Shown here one piece after another: positions 45,023 through 58,001 of a stretch of 64,000 nucleotides of DNA. Below the pieces are notes generated by a model. It was not told the origin of the DNA, made no database searches, and saw nothing but the letters and a program-made list of their open reading frames with translations. The position numbers and the translations under genes were made by a program. Every line of letters starts with the position of its first letter. Positions within the stretch are counted from its first letter, which is position 1. Source of the stretch: Hemileia vastatrix (taxonomy: Eukaryota; Basidiomycota; Pucciniomycetes; Pucciniales; Zaghouaniaceae); contig JASXTE010000002.1 of the NCBI GenBank assembly GCA_030280995.1, positions 37,569,183 through 37,633,182 on the forward strand, given 5' to 3'.

Positions 45023-45027
45023 GTATT

Positions 45028-45836
45028 TGTCAAGGTGTCTTTCAAGTCTAGAAGGTTTTTCAAGGAGGTCCAATGGCGGTAACAACGGGATTTATGGGAT
45101 TCAAACTTGAATACGTATTTCCTTATCTTATAGAATATTTACTCAATATAAAGAGGTAAAAAGTTGAATTATTATTATAATTAATGGATTAGAATTATGT
45201 GAATGTAAAAACTAAAGCAATAATAGATAGTAATAAAGGGATTGTAAATAGTTATAATAAATAAGTAAGTAATGAATGAATAAAAAACAACCAAAAGAGA
45301 GGCCTTATATAGGCAAAGGAGCGACAAAGCACGGCAATGAAATTCTAAAAACAGTAGTATGAGAGAGAGAGAAAAAGAATATTCCAGAAGGAGTATTTTC
45401 AAATAATAAAGTTTTTCTAAAAAGAAGGTGTCAAAACAATGTATTTAAAGATGTATTTACAGAGTATGTCAAAAATACATAAACTTAATTAATATTTACT
45501 GTAGAAGTAAATACTAAATAAGAAATTTGAACTTTTGTATATATTTATTTTTATTTAAATATTAAAATTTTATTTTAATTTAAAATCTATTTTTAATATA
45601 AAATTTTATTTCTTCCAATCTGTCAATGAGCACAGTGTTAGAGAATACAAATATAAGGGAAATTTTATATTTAATTTTCATTATTAATTTAATTTTACCA
45701 TTCTGTAATTAGTTAATTTATTATAGGTAATTTTAATGTAACTAATTTATAATTAAATAATCAAAATGATAAGGCATGGCCTCATCCAGTAAATAATTAA
45801 TTATTTTACTGGGTAAGTCTAGCAGCCTGGCTGACA
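45028..45836 (-). repeat. Ty3-2 3' LTR
   Basis: Begins TGTCAGCCAGGCTGCTAG and ends CACCTTGACA on the minus strand. TATA box TATATAAGG at 45311-45303. Purine tract AGAGTGAGGGAG follows at 45837-45848. The other LTR differs by scattered substitutions, more than in Ty3-1. Confidence 0.9.
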
Positions 45837-45869
45837 CTCCCTCACTCTAAAAAAACTATAAAAAAAGGG

Positions 45870-47733
45870 CTATGATTTTTTCTTTTTATATTTCTTTAGC
45901 AGAGTAGGAAGATTAGATATATCCTTCCCTGGTATCCAAGAATCATATTCAGAATATTTATTCATGAATCTCAATAAGTATTCTGTACCTTTTTCAGCAG
46001 TAACTATTCTGTCATTAAGAATCTTATCAATTTCTGCTGTCTCAGTGATCTCATTAGGGGTCTTTTTTGGTCTTCCTCTCTTTTTGGGAAATAAATCACT
46101 ATTGGATGTGTAAGGTTTCAAAAGAGATATTGGAAAAACAGGATGTTTTCTGTCATATGGAGAATACAAAATAACTTCAACTGCATTATCACCAACCATT
46201 CTTCTTACAACAAATGGACCAACAAATGGGTCTTTCAATTTGTTATTACCTTGTAAATTGAAGTGGACTGTAGAAATCAACACCTCATCACCCTTTTTAA
46301 AAGTGTATTCTTTATGGGATTTGTCCCATCTCTTCTTCTCATATTCAAATGATTTTTCAATACATTTTTGAGCATGACTTCTGCAAAGTTGTTGCTTTTG
46401 AAGAAAAAAAATTACACCAGGATGTAAATCCAATTTAGGTATTTTTTTATTGAGAATTCGGGCAGGAGTATTTGGAAAATATCCAAGCCAGAGCTCAAAA
46501 GTCTTTCTTTAAGTAACAGAATGAACAGTGCTATTATAAGCAAATTCCAACCCAGGCAGTAAGGTAACCCAATCATGAGTGAATCTGTCATTGTCTTTAT
46601 ACTCAAGGCCAAAGGCATATTACCTTCTTATCATGTCCTCTAGAGTCTGAATTATTCTTTCAGCTAATCCATCAGTCTGTGGGTGATGGGAAGTAGATAG
46701 TTTCAGATCACAACCACAAACGTCCATCAGAGACATCCGAAATTCAGAAGTAAATTTAGGGTCTCTGTCAGAGATTATGGCTTTAGGAAAACCAGCAGTA
46801 TTAAAAATATGAGACCACCATAAGAAAGCTAATTCCTTAGTGGAAACATCCTTGTGAGTAGGGATAAATTTACAAATTTTGGTGAATCTTTCCACAATAA
46901 CCCAACAAGAGTTATAACTGTCTTTTCCAGAAATAGGTAATCCTGTTACAAAATCCATGTTTATTATCTGCCATGGTGCATCAGGAGGTTCAATATGTTG
47001 CATTAATCCAGCTCTCTTACCAGTCAATCTTTTTGATTTTTGGCAAGAATCACAAGATTCAACATATAATTAGGTGTCTTCAGACAAATTAACCCACCAA
47101 GCAGTGTTTTTAATTCTGATCATTATTTTTTCAAGATCAAAATGTCCAGCTAATATGTCATCATGACAAATTTTCAAGATGATTTCTTTCATAGAAGGAG
47201 GAATAACAATGACATTACTCAACTTTCTTCTATAATATAGATATCCTTCATCAATTGAAAATTTACCTTTCTCCAAAGCCTTCTGGTACTTTGTTGGAAG
47301 GGTTTTAATTAATGCTTGTATTGAATCATTCTTTCGATCATTTAATATGGTGAATAACTTTTTTAATTCAGTGTCCTTATTATATGAACCCAGAAAAAGC
47401 TGTAATAGCTCTTCCTCCATATCAACCACATGTATCCCATGAATATGAATAATTTCATCCTCAGGATCATAAGCAGGATTAGAGTCATCATTTGGTAAAG
47501 GTAACCTTGATAACATATCCACATTTGAGTGAAAAATACCAGCCCTATGAATAATTGTCATTCTCCCTCTGTATTCCCTGAAAAGCTAACTGCCATCTGA
47601 ACATTAGTCTGTTAGGTGTTTTCAAGTTTAAAAGGGATTTAACTGCACTGCAGTCAGTGAAAAGTTCAAGTTTCTGGTCATCTAGGTAATAATGTAGCTT
47701 TTCTAGAGCCCACACTACAGCTAAACATTCAAG
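45870..47733 (-). pseudogene. pol: Ty3-2 Pol, C-terminal part (RNase H end, integrase, chromodomain)
   Basis: From the Ty3-3 insertion point the minus strand continues RNase H (ALEKLHYYLDD, TDCSAVKSLLN). After a shift near 47570 come the integrase zinc region (HDDILAGHFDLEKIM), a stop near 47070, the catalytic core NMDFVTGLPISGKD ... SDRDPKFTSEF ... HHPQTDGLAERI (47027-46620), another break near 46620, and finally the GPY/F-like and chromodomain region (46433-45870, ending LLKKYKKKKS). All key residues are visible but four breaks make it non-functional. Confidence 0.88.
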
Positions 47734-47738
47734 CTGAT
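47734..47738. repeat. CTGAT target duplication of Ty3-3 (left)
   Basis: CTGAT here versus CTGAG at 56350-56354, a 4/5 match. The surrounding Ty3-2 RNase H coding sequence continues directly when Ty3-3 and one copy are left out. Confidence 0.7.
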
Positions 47739-48916
47739 TGTCAGTGTATCTAGTATTTAAGCATGATTTAATAGTATTTATTAATGGTCCTACTACTTTT
47801 TAATAAATGATTTAGTGATTAAACCTCAGGGGAAGACTAATAAAAAAGTTATACTCAAATAAAACTCACAATAATTGGATTTAGATGGGTGCTAGTGATG
47901 GAAAATAGATGAATATAATATAGTTATAGCTTATATAAAGATAATATCAATTTATAATGGCTTTATAATATATCTTTGAGTAATATTAATTGTGTTATAA
48001 TGTTTATTTGAATTTTAGTAATTAATTGATGTCTAATAACTGTCAAAATCCTACCTTACTTATACCAAAATCCACTGGAGTGCACACACCTTCAATCCAG
48101 ATGATGTCACTGCTATTCCCGAAAATTACAGAACTGTGAGGGCCCATCATCTCCCCATGGCGTCCACTTCAAGCAGTTTCAACACCCAGACCTCCAGTAA
48201 GGACCCTCCATCACAATTAATGATAACACAGACCCATACCATAAATAGAAAATCCAGATAAAAGCGGATACCATAAAGAAACAGGTAAAATAACTCATCC
48301 AAAGAGAATATAATGAAACCCAAAGCATATAAAGGAAACAAATGAAATTTCCAAGCCCTCAATAACATCCCCAAGCATCCATATTAACCCAACAATGACC
48401 TCCCAACCCATAAATCTGTGAATATCCATCCAAGGAAGCAGATTAAGTTGTCCAAACTGAGTGTATGCGCCTGAAATAGATGTTTATGCTTATGTAGGCA
48501 TTGTGAGTCCACTGGATACGTCCATATGACCTAAAATAAGAAGAAAAACAAAGGCTATAGGCTATTAAGAGGCTAAAACCTACTTATATACCTAAATATA
48601 CATAATATACTGTATATTTCACTGAATATGAGATTTATGTATACATATAAGCTTATGTATGTCAATAATTACTTAATATCACTTAAGATAAGTATATTAT
48701 GACTCCATTAACACCTTAATAAGTATTATTAGGCTATGGATAAGCTATTTAAACTACTATAATTTATATAATAGAGAAATAATTATATATATATGTAATA
48801 TAACCATATATATTATTGTTTTAACCTTATTTTTAAGATATAAGCTTAATGTACTTAAGGTTATCTTAGTTTAAGTATAAGAAATACTCAGTCCTAGGGA
48901 TATCTAGGCTGAAACA
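47739..48916 (-). repeat. Ty3-3 3' LTR
   Basis: Matches 55174-56349 with scattered substitutions and small indels. An open frame present in both LTR copies (48147-48374 and 55581-55865) reflects duplication of the LTR, not a gene. Polypurine tract TTTTGGGTGAGGG follows at 48917-48929. Confidence 0.9.
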
Positions 48917-49026
48917 CCCTCACCCAAAAAAAACAATAAAAAAATGTTAAGACATTTTAATTAAAAGTAAGGAGTGAATAGAAATTTTTTTAAATTTTCT
49001 ATAATACATATACTGAATAAACAGTA

Positions 49027-52000
49027 TTATTTTGATTTAAAATTTTTCAAGAGATTCTTAAGATCAGAGATTTCATTTTCTGGAATCCACTGGTCATATT
49101 CACTTGATTTATTTTTAAATCTTAATAGATACTCAACTCCCTTTTCTTTAGTAAGGTGTCTCTTTTTAAGTATCTTTTCAATTTCTGCCTTTTCAACTAT
49201 TTCTTCAGGTTGCTTTTTATGCCTTCCTGATCTTCTTAGAAATAGAGCAGTATCATTAGAATGGTATGGTTTTATAAGAGAAATAGGAAATAATGGATGT
49301 TTTCTATCATAAGGTGCATATAGAATAAATTCAACAGCATTGTTACCAACCATCTTTTTAACTACAAATGGTCCAATAAATGGATCCTTCAATTTAACAT
49401 TACCATTTAATTTGAAATGTAGTGTAGAAATAAGGACTTCATCACCCTCTTTCAACATTTGTTCTTTATGGGCTTTATCCCATCTTTTCTTCTCATACTC
49501 AAACACCTTATTTATACATTCTTGAGCATGTTTTCTGCATAATTCTTGCATCTGAAGAAAAGACTTAGTACCTGGATGGATATCCAATCTAGGTAATTTA
49601 TTAAGAGTTTTAGCAGGGGTATTAGGTACATAACTCAACCATAACTCAAATGGCTTTTTGCCAGTGACAGAATGTACTGTACTATTGTATGAAAATTCTA
49701 AACCTGGGATAAGGGTTACCCAATCATGTGTGAATTTGACATTGTCTTTAAAGTTAAGACCAAAATCACAATATCTTCTTATCATATCTTCAAAAGCTTG
49801 TATCATTCTTTCTGCTAGCCCATCAGTTTGTGGATGGTGTGCTGTAGAAAGTTTTTGCCCTGCTATTGGAAAACCTGTTACAAAGTCCATGTTAACTATT
49901 TCCCATGGAGCTTTTGGTTGCTCAATTTGTTGTAATAAACCAGCTCTTTTAACTGTTAATCTTTTAGATTTTTGACAAGAATCACATGTCTCAACATATT
50001 TTTGAACATCCTCAGACATGTTAATCCACCAAGATGTGTTTTTTACTCTGGTTAATGTTTTATGGTAGTCAAAATGACCTGCTAATATATCATCATGACA
50101 TATACTTAACATTAACTCCTTCATTGAAGGGGGAATTTCAATTACATTTCTTAATTTTTTCCTGTAATATATAAAACCATCCTCAATGGAAAATCTTCCT
50201 TTTTCTAATGCCTCTTTATAATTATTTGGTAATGCTTTTATTAAAACATTCATTGAAGCATTATATGGATCATTTAATATTGTAGTGAGTTTACTCAAGT
50301 CAGGATCTGAAGCATACATATCAAGAATTGATTGCATAAATTCATCCTCAAGATCTACAATATCAATGCCATAAATATTAATAATCTCTGACTCAGGAAC
50401 ATAAGCAGGATTATCATCATTATTAGGCAGAGGTACTCTAGATACCAAATCTACATTAGAGTTTAAGGTTCCTGCTCTATGTGTAATAGTCATCCTTCCT
50501 CTGTATTCTTGTACAGCTAATTTCCATCTAAACATGTGTCTATTAGGAGTTTTCATGTTTAAGAGTGACTTAACTGCACTACAGCAAGTTATTAACTCAA
50601 ATTTTTGGTCTTCAAGGTAATAATGTAGCTTCTCAAGAGCCCATACTACTGCTAAACATTCAAGTTGAGTAGCACCATATTTCAATTCACTACTTCTTAG
50701 AGTAAGTGAAATATAGCAAATTACTACTTCTGAAATTTTTCCTTCAATAAGTTGTTTTGATGCAAAGCAGCACCCAGACCAATAAAACTTGCATCTGTAT
50801 ATAATACAAAAGGCAATTGGAAATCTGGTAATCCCAAGATAGGAGCTGTCATTAAACATTATTTCAACTTATCAAAAGCCTGTTGTCTTTCATTATTTCA
50901 AATGAATGCTTCTGATTTCTTTATCAGTGTGGTCAATGGTGCAGCAATTAACTGGTAGTTTTTTATATATTGTCTATAACAATCACAAATACCAAGAAAA
51001 GATTGTACATCCTTTACATTTTGAGGAATGCCAATATTCTTTATTGCCGCCACCTTATTTTGGTCTACACATATTTGTAAGCCAGATACAATATGACCAA
51101 GCACTTTTAAAGATTCAAGCCCAAATTTACATTTTTTCAATGCAAGGGTCATTTTTATTTCATCAATTTTCTGAAATACCTTCTTTAAATGGATTAAGTG
51201 TTCACCATATGTCTTAGAGAACACTATGATGTCATCAATGTATACCATTAACCATCCTTCAATCATTTCATTATGGAATGTTATATCCATTAACTTCTGA
51301 AATACTGATGGAGCATTTTTTGGTCCAAATGGCATCCTGACATATTTATAAATTCCCATATGTGTTGTTATCAACAAAAAGTTCTGTGAATTCTTTTCAA
51401 CAGGAATTCAATGGTACCCTTAATTTCCATCTAAGCAACTTATATACTTAGCACCTTTAAGGGTAGCATGTATAGAGGAAATCCTTGGCAATAATTAAAT
51501 ATCATCTACTGTAAATGTATTTAATGCTCTATAATCACTGCAGAGTCTTGCTTTATCTTGTTCATAAGAAATTAGCACTGGTGATATTACACAATATTTT
51601 GGTGTAGTTTCAACCTTTTCAAGAATTTTCATTTTAAATAACATCTTAATGTTATCCTCTATGTCTTTCCTCTTCATTGGTGAAGCAGGGTATGTTTTAT
51701 TTCTAAGACTAGCAGGAATATTATCCATATCACAGGTTAAACTAATTTTCATCTCATGATCTTTTACAAGGCCAAGTTCATTTGTACCATGTGCAAAAGC
51801 CATTGGAAATGCTTTAATTAAGTCCAAAACATTATTTTTCTCAGCTTCACTTATCTGAGTGCCAAATGATGCTTTTGAAATTTCTGTTTCCAGATCTTCC
51901 ATCTCATTGGATTCTCTTCCTTTGCACTGAATAATTTTTACTGACTCAATGTGTAAGACTGTGTTAAAAGAATTTATTTTAAATTTCCTTTTACCATTCA

Positions 52001-52361
52001 TGCAAATTGTAAAATTTTTATTAGCTGGCTCTAATTTCACACCATACCTAGTCAGAACATCATTTCCAATGATAAAACAGTTACTACAGTTAGTATTATC
52101 CATTACTAAAAAGTCACAAGTTACTCTAACATAACCATGTTGACGTTTAAATAAAACAGCAGCTTTTTATCTACCAATGGGATGTATTACTGATCCAAAA
52201 CCTCTCAAATTTTTACTTTGAAGGGGTTCAAGCTTAGACTTATATTCACTATAAAATTTCTGCAATGTATTTGTAGAAACAACAGAGCCAGCAGCTCCTG
52301 TGTCCAATACTATATTAACATTTTCACCAGAAATGACAGCTGGAACCGTGATAGGTGTCAT
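49027..52361 (-). pseudogene. pol: Ty3-3 Pol, with integrase-core deletion
   Basis: Protease active site LDTGAAGSVVS near 52300. RT pieces lie in 52103-51495 and 51377-50898 (MPFGPKNAPSVFQ, VYIDDIIVFSKTYG). The last frame, 50859-49027, is 610 codons without a stop. It holds RNase H, where the usual TDCSAV reads TCCSAV (acid lost), then the integrase zinc site and NMDFVTGFPIAG. It then jumps straight to QKLSTAHHPQTDGLAERM. Against Ty3-1, 73 residues including the second catalytic Asp (SDRDPKF) are missing, in frame, at about 49857. The chromodomain (EYLLRFKNKSSEYDQWIP) is intact. The enzyme could not integrate DNA. Confidence 0.88.
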
Positions 52362-52403
52362 TCTAAAGTTATCAGCGTGTATATCTTTAATGATTTCAGC
52401 ATC

Positions 52404-54663
52404 CTAAAAATTCATTAAAGATTCATTTGAGTCCATATTCAATATTGGATTGTCAGAGATGGACAAATCATCTTCCAACATACAGACTTCATGTTCATCA
52501 CTATATGAGATATTGCTGTAATAATCACTTGAATATTTACTTTTGTCTGTTTCAATTTCAGATTCATGTTGATTTTCAACAATATTTATATTCTTCTCAC
52601 ATTTGTGACCTTTAACCCAAGGTTTGAACCACTTATAACAAGTATTTGTCTCATACTTTTTTGGTACTACAGGTGCAGTAGGTTTTTTCTGCTTCTCCTG
52701 AAGTGTTTTTGAATTCTGATTTTTCACAGGTTCAACATTTTGTTTATAAGTGGAATACCTTGGTTCATACTTATGGTTTAGTAATATTTCATTGCAAATA
52801 TTAATAAAGTCAGAATATTCAGTAAAATTAATTGTTCTAGCTACAACAATGTCTCTGACAGATATAGGTAATTTATATATTATCTTATCTTTCCATAAGT
52901 TAAAATCCATGTTAGGATCAATGGCTTTAAATATTTTATTTAAATTCATTAAAAATAATATAGGTTTGTCACCATTCAACGGATTATACCTAGTTTTCTC
53001 ATAAAGTCTCTTCTGAGTGAGCCTGAATTTAGAACCTCCAAATTGTTTTTAAATTATTTGTTTCCATTCAGCCCAAGAGTAATCTTTACCCTCATTCAAA
53101 ACAGCTTCAAACCATAATAAAGCAACATCCTTGAATAAAGAGATCAATTTTGATGTTATTTCTTCATCTGGTAACTTATATGAGAATTTTAAGTTGTCAA
53201 TTCTTTGGATAAAATGTTGCCAATCAGAGCTGGCTTCCCCATCATAAGTTGGGTACTGATCTATCTTAGGCCAGTTCTTCTGATTGGGTTTTATTTCACT
53301 AATCTTAGGTAAATTATACAACTCATTTACTCTTGATAAATGGTCTTGTATTTCTTCCTGTATGGATTTGTGACTTATATTTTCAGATTTGACACTACCA
53401 ACAGATGGTTTTAGTTGTTGTGGTATAGGGAAGGAATGAGATTCACTTTTGACAATGAAAGGATTATTATTATACTGAGTATACTTATGATTATCCTGGT
53501 TCATTAGTAGATTTGAAGTTTCAATCTCAACTTTAGTCAATCTTTGTAGCAGCTCAGAGACACTTTGATTTGTCTGGGAAAAAGATAACTTAGTTCTTGA
53601 TTCAGTTTTCAATAAATGTGTTTCATACAATTTTTCCAACTCACAGAATTTGTTTGAAAGTTCATTATATTTATTACTCAATGAATCATATTTAAGAGTT
53701 AGAGACAAATGTTCATTCTCTAATTCTTTATTACATGTTGCCAGTTGAGAAATATTTAATGTTAAGGATGAAATTGTATCACTTGTGAGCTTAACTGTCT
53801 GTTCCTCACAATAAGTCATTGTATTCCACAATGCTGAAAAAATTCTAGGGACAGTTGGATTATTGTTAAAATACTCCAAGTCTTCCTTCTAAATTCTCTC
53901 ACTCTCTTGTGAACTTCTCATCTCACTAGTAAGTGGTGGAAACTGAGGATTAACTGTATTATAAATACTACTGTTGTTATTGACAAAAGACAAGTCAGGT
54001 GTATCTACATTAAAACCTAATTTTCTTAAGTCCTCCTCTATTTTCTGCACAGATTTGACATTAATAATATTACCTACCTTGTAATTATCAGTATTTTTTT
54101 CAATCTGAGAGGGTAATCTACTTACCACAGGATTTGTGTGAGCCCTGATTTTTGGCGCCTTTGTTTTCCCTTGTAGGGGTGAACTGAGGAAGTCTGATGA
54201 GGAGGAGGATCCTTGTTGCAGTTGTGAATGGATCATTGTTGATGGAACCAATCCCACTTCCGTTTGTCTACCAGAATTTTCTCCTGGGAGTGATGTGACC
54301 CTCCTGGGGTAGGGGGTTGCTGACTTGGCTGGCCTCCCTTTAGCTCTGCCAATGATTGGTTCATCTTCTGAAATCCTACCTTGCAATTGTTCTGTAATTG
54401 CTCTACCTCCTTGAGCATGAGGGACTTTGATTCCTCCAACTTCAATACCTGTTTTTCCAGATGTGATAGTTGATCCTGTAAAGGAGGAGATTTTTTTTAT
54501 AATAATCTTTTTTAAGAGGGCATCTTTTTCTTCTATGCTCATTTGCTCTGCCTGAAGGTATGACTGACCCTCCATGGTTATGTCCTGGAGCATTGTTTTT
54601 GTTAGCTTTAGACCTGGTATTATAAGCAGGCGTTTCACTTACATTGTCCTGGGGAGCACTCAT
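52404..54663 (-). pseudogene. gag: Ty3-3 Gag
   Basis: ATG at 54663 (MSAPQDNVSETPAYNTRSKA) lies in one frame; the long gag frame runs 54638-53049 with one stop near 53887. A further piece, 52979-52404, has the capsid end (LPISVRDIVVART) and knuckle-like CYKWFKPWVKGHKC, where the second Cys has become Trp. The capsid core is present (NQKNWPKIDQYPTYDGEASS). The alternate overlapping frame is visible near 54445-54120 (KLEESKSLMLKEVEQLQNNC, KRKWDWF, later HPYKGKQRR) with one internal stop, and ends at GGTAAGT. Confidence 0.82.
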
Positions 54664-55158
54664 ATTGATGAAAATAAAAATATATCACGTCTACAGAAAG
54701 GAAAACCTATTAGAATCAGTAGATTAAAAGTATTAGCAATATTATTACTAATAAAAAGCACTGGAGCTTACCCTGAATTTAAATCTTTATTTATTTAAAT
54801 AAAATGTAATAAAAATTCAAAAAAATCTGTTAAAAATAAAATAATAAGTTTAACTAGAACTTTATAAGGGTGAATAAATAGCTTACCAAGCTTTAACCAA
54901 ATACTAATTTAATTGGGTGTTATATTGGTGACCAAACACCAAGTGAAATTAGGTTTATATTAGGTACAGTTACTACTGTAAATACCTAATTTTTATTATA
55001 AAAAATTAGTATAATTATTATAAGGGTTCTTTTCTGCAATCAGTGAGTTATGATGACCCACTAATATGCAGAAGACCCAAATATTTGGTTTTTTTTGAGC
55101 TATACTAAAGTAAAAATCACGTCCCAAGGCTTATACTATATAATAAGTAAAAAACTAA
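54664..55158 (-). other. Ty3-3 leader
   Basis: AT-rich leader between the primer-binding site (55159-55171) and the Gag start. No conserved ORF. Confidence 0.5.
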
Positions 55159-55171
55159 GGAAAGACCCCCA
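55159..55171 (-). other. Ty3-3 primer-binding site
   Basis: TGGGGGTCTTTCC on the minus strand, two nt from the LTR, homologous to the Ty3-1 and Ty3-2 sites. Confidence 0.7.
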
Positions 55172-55173
55172 AT

Positions 55174-56349
55174 TGTCAGTGTATCTAGTATTTAAGTATG
55201 ATTTAATAGTATTTATTAATGATTCTACTACTTTTTAATAAATTATTTAGTGATTAAACCTCAGGGAATACTAATAAAATAGTTATACTCAAATAAAACT
55301 CACAATACTTGGATTTAAATGTGTGCTGGTGGTGGAAAATAGATGAATATAATATAGTTATAGCTTATATAAAGATAATATCAATTTATAAAGGCTTTAT
55401 AATATATTTCTAAATGATGATAATTGTGTTTAAGTGTTTATTTTAATTGTAGTAAGTAAGTTATGTCTAATAACTGTCAAAATCCTCCCTTACTTATACC
55501 AAAATCCACTGGAGTGCACAGACCTTCAATCCAGATGATGTCACTGCTATACCTGGAAATTACAGCACTGTGAGGGCCCATCACCTCCCCATGGATTCCA
55601 CTTCAAGCAGTTTCAACACCCAGACCTCCAGTAAGGACCCTCCATCACAATTAATGATAACACAGACCCATACCATAAATAGAAAATCCAGATAAAAGTG
55701 GATACCATAAAGAAACAGGTAAAATAACTCATCCAAAGAGAATAAAATGAGACCCAAAGCATATAAAGGAAAAAAAAATGAAATTTCCAAGCCCCCAATA
55801 ACATCCCCAAGCATCCATATTAACCCAACAATGACCTCCCAACCCATAAATCTGTAAATATCCATCCAAGGAAGCAGATTAAGTTGTCCAAACTGAGTGT
55901 ATGTGCCTGAAATAGATGTTTATGCTTCTGTAAGCGTTGTGAGTCCACTGGATACGTCCATATGACCTAAAATAAGCAGAAAAACAAAGGTTTTAGGCTA
56001 TTAAGAGGCTAAAACCTACTTATATACCTAAATATACATAATATACTGCATATTACACTGAATATGAGATTTATGTATACATATAAGCTTATGTATGTCA
56101 ATAATTACTTAATATCACTTAAGATAAGTATATTATGACTCCATTAACACCTTAATAAGTACTATTAGGCTATGGACAAGCTATTTAAGCTACTATAATT
56201 TATATAATAGAGTAATAATTATATATATATGTAATATAATCATATATATTATTGTTTTAACCTTATCTTTAAGATATAAACTTAATGTGATTAAGGTTAT
56301 CTTATTTTAAGTATAAAAATACTCAGTTCGAGGGATATCTAGGCTGACA
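55174..56349 (-). repeat. Ty3-3 5' LTR
   Basis: TGTCAGCCTAGATATC ... ATACACTGACA on the minus strand, partner of 47739-48916. Directly followed by the CTGAG duplication at 56350-56354. Confidence 0.9.
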
Positions 56350-56354
56350 CTGAG

Positions 56355-58001
56355 TGGAACCATATTTCAATTCACTATTACTCAAGGTTCTTGAAATATA
56401 ACAAATTACTACTTCTGATACTTTATCATTCATCACTTGTTTTTGATGGAGGGCAGCACCAAGACCAATAAAACTGGCATCAGTGTACAAAACAAATGGT
56501 TGATTAAATTTAGGTAAAGCAAGAATTGGTGCTGACATCAAACAGTGTTTCATAGTGTCAAAAGCTCTCTGTGTTTCACTATTCCAGAAAAAAGCAACAT
56601 CCTTTCTAGTCAGTTGGGTAAGGGGTAAAGCTATGACTTGGTAATTTTTAATATACTGTCTATAGTATCTACACATTCCCAAAAAACTCTGGAGCTCTCT
56701 AACCCTGGTAGGAGCCTTCACCTGCTGTATGGCTGCCACATTATTTTGGTCAACACATATCTGTAACTCTGAAACAACATGACCCAGCACTTTTAAGGAA
56801 TGAAAACCAAATTTACATTTTTTCAAAGCAAGTGTCATATTTATTTCATCCATTATGTGGAACACTTTACACAGGTGGTTGAGATGGTCCTTGGATGTTT
56901 TTGAGAATATAATGATATCATCAAAATAAACCATCAGCCATCCTTCAATTATTGCTTGATCGAATGTGTTATCCATAACTTTTTGAAAAACTGAAGGGGC
57001 ATTTTTAGGGCCAAATGGCATCCTAACATACTTATAAATACCTATATGAGTAGCAATCATCAGAAAATTCTGGGAATTCTTCTCAACAGGTACCTGGTGA
57101 TATCCCTTATTACCATCCAAGCAGCTTATATATTTAGCACCTTGTAAGGTAGCATGTATAGAGCTAATTCTAGGTAAAGGGTAGATATCATCAACAGTAT
57201 AAGTATTCAATGTTCTATAATCACCAAATAACCTGGTTTTATCTTTCTCATAAGAAATTAGGACAGGTGAGATAACACAATATTTAGGCATTTCAACTAC
57301 CTTTTCAATAATATTCATTTTCAAAAGGGTAGAGATATTATCCTCAATATCTTTTCTCTTTGTGGGAGAAGCAGGGTAAGGCTTCTTCTTCAAACTAGGT
57401 GGTATTTCAGTTAATGGACAAGATAGTTAAAGTTTCATTTCTTCCTTAACTAATCCTAGTTCATGTGACCCATGAGCAAAGGCCACAGGAAAAGATTTTA
57501 TCAATTTAATGATGGAATCTTTATCCTCACCAAAACATTGTTCTCCAAAAGAAGCATTGTCAATTTCAGATATAAAAGCATGCATTTAATTTTTAGACCT
57601 TTGTTTATATTGAATCACAGAATTACATGTGTTCAATTCTGGTTTTAACAATTTTTTGGGGGAGGAGATCTTAAATTTTATCTTCCCATTTATCCCCATT
57701 GTGAAGCATTGGTTTGAAGGATCCAATTTTATGCCATATTTGGTTAAAATTTCATTTCCTATAATAAACCAACTGCTTAAGTTATCATTTTTCATGACAA
57801 GAAAGTCACAAATAGCTCTTACAAAACCAGGGTTATATTCAAAAAACACTGTGTCTTTGTATTTAACAATGGGGGAAAAACAGAGCCATAACCTCTCCAA
57901 TTTTCAGAAATGATAGGCATCAGTTTTGATTTATAGTCTTGATCCACTGAAGCAAGTGCTTTTTCAGATACTACACTTCCTCCAGCTCCAGAATACAGAA
58001 C
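56355..58001 (-). pseudogene. pol: Ty3-2 Pol, N-terminal part (protease, RT, RNase H start)
   Basis: The protease active site YSGAGGSVVSEKALAS is in the frame ending at 57819; the expected Asp of DSG reads Tyr. A frameshift near 57870 leads to 57900-57586, then stops near 57585 and 57430. The RT is 57393-56355 and looks complete at its core: LDGNKGYHQVPVEKNS, MPFGPKNAPSVFQ, and a catalytic box VYFDDIIIFS (YFDD). RNase H starts LYTDASFIGLGAALHQ and is cut by Ty3-3 after ELKYGSTQ. Confidence 0.88.

Larger units (their letters stand above)
47739..56349 (-). mobile_element. Ty3-3: chromodomain Ty3 element nested in Ty3-2
   Basis: 8.6 kb on the minus strand. 5' LTR 55174-56349 (1,176 bp), 3' LTR 47739-48916 (1,178 bp; two extra A in the terminal GGCTGAAACA). 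It is inserted in the RNase H coding region of Ty3-2. Coding frames are broken many times and the integrase has a large in-frame deletion. Confidence 0.9.

Noticed and set aside
48147..48374. ORF in Ty3-3 LTR, also in the other LTR (55581-55865)
   Set aside because: It is duplicated only because LTRs are duplicated; hydrophobic composition from AT-rich antisense sequence, with no motif.
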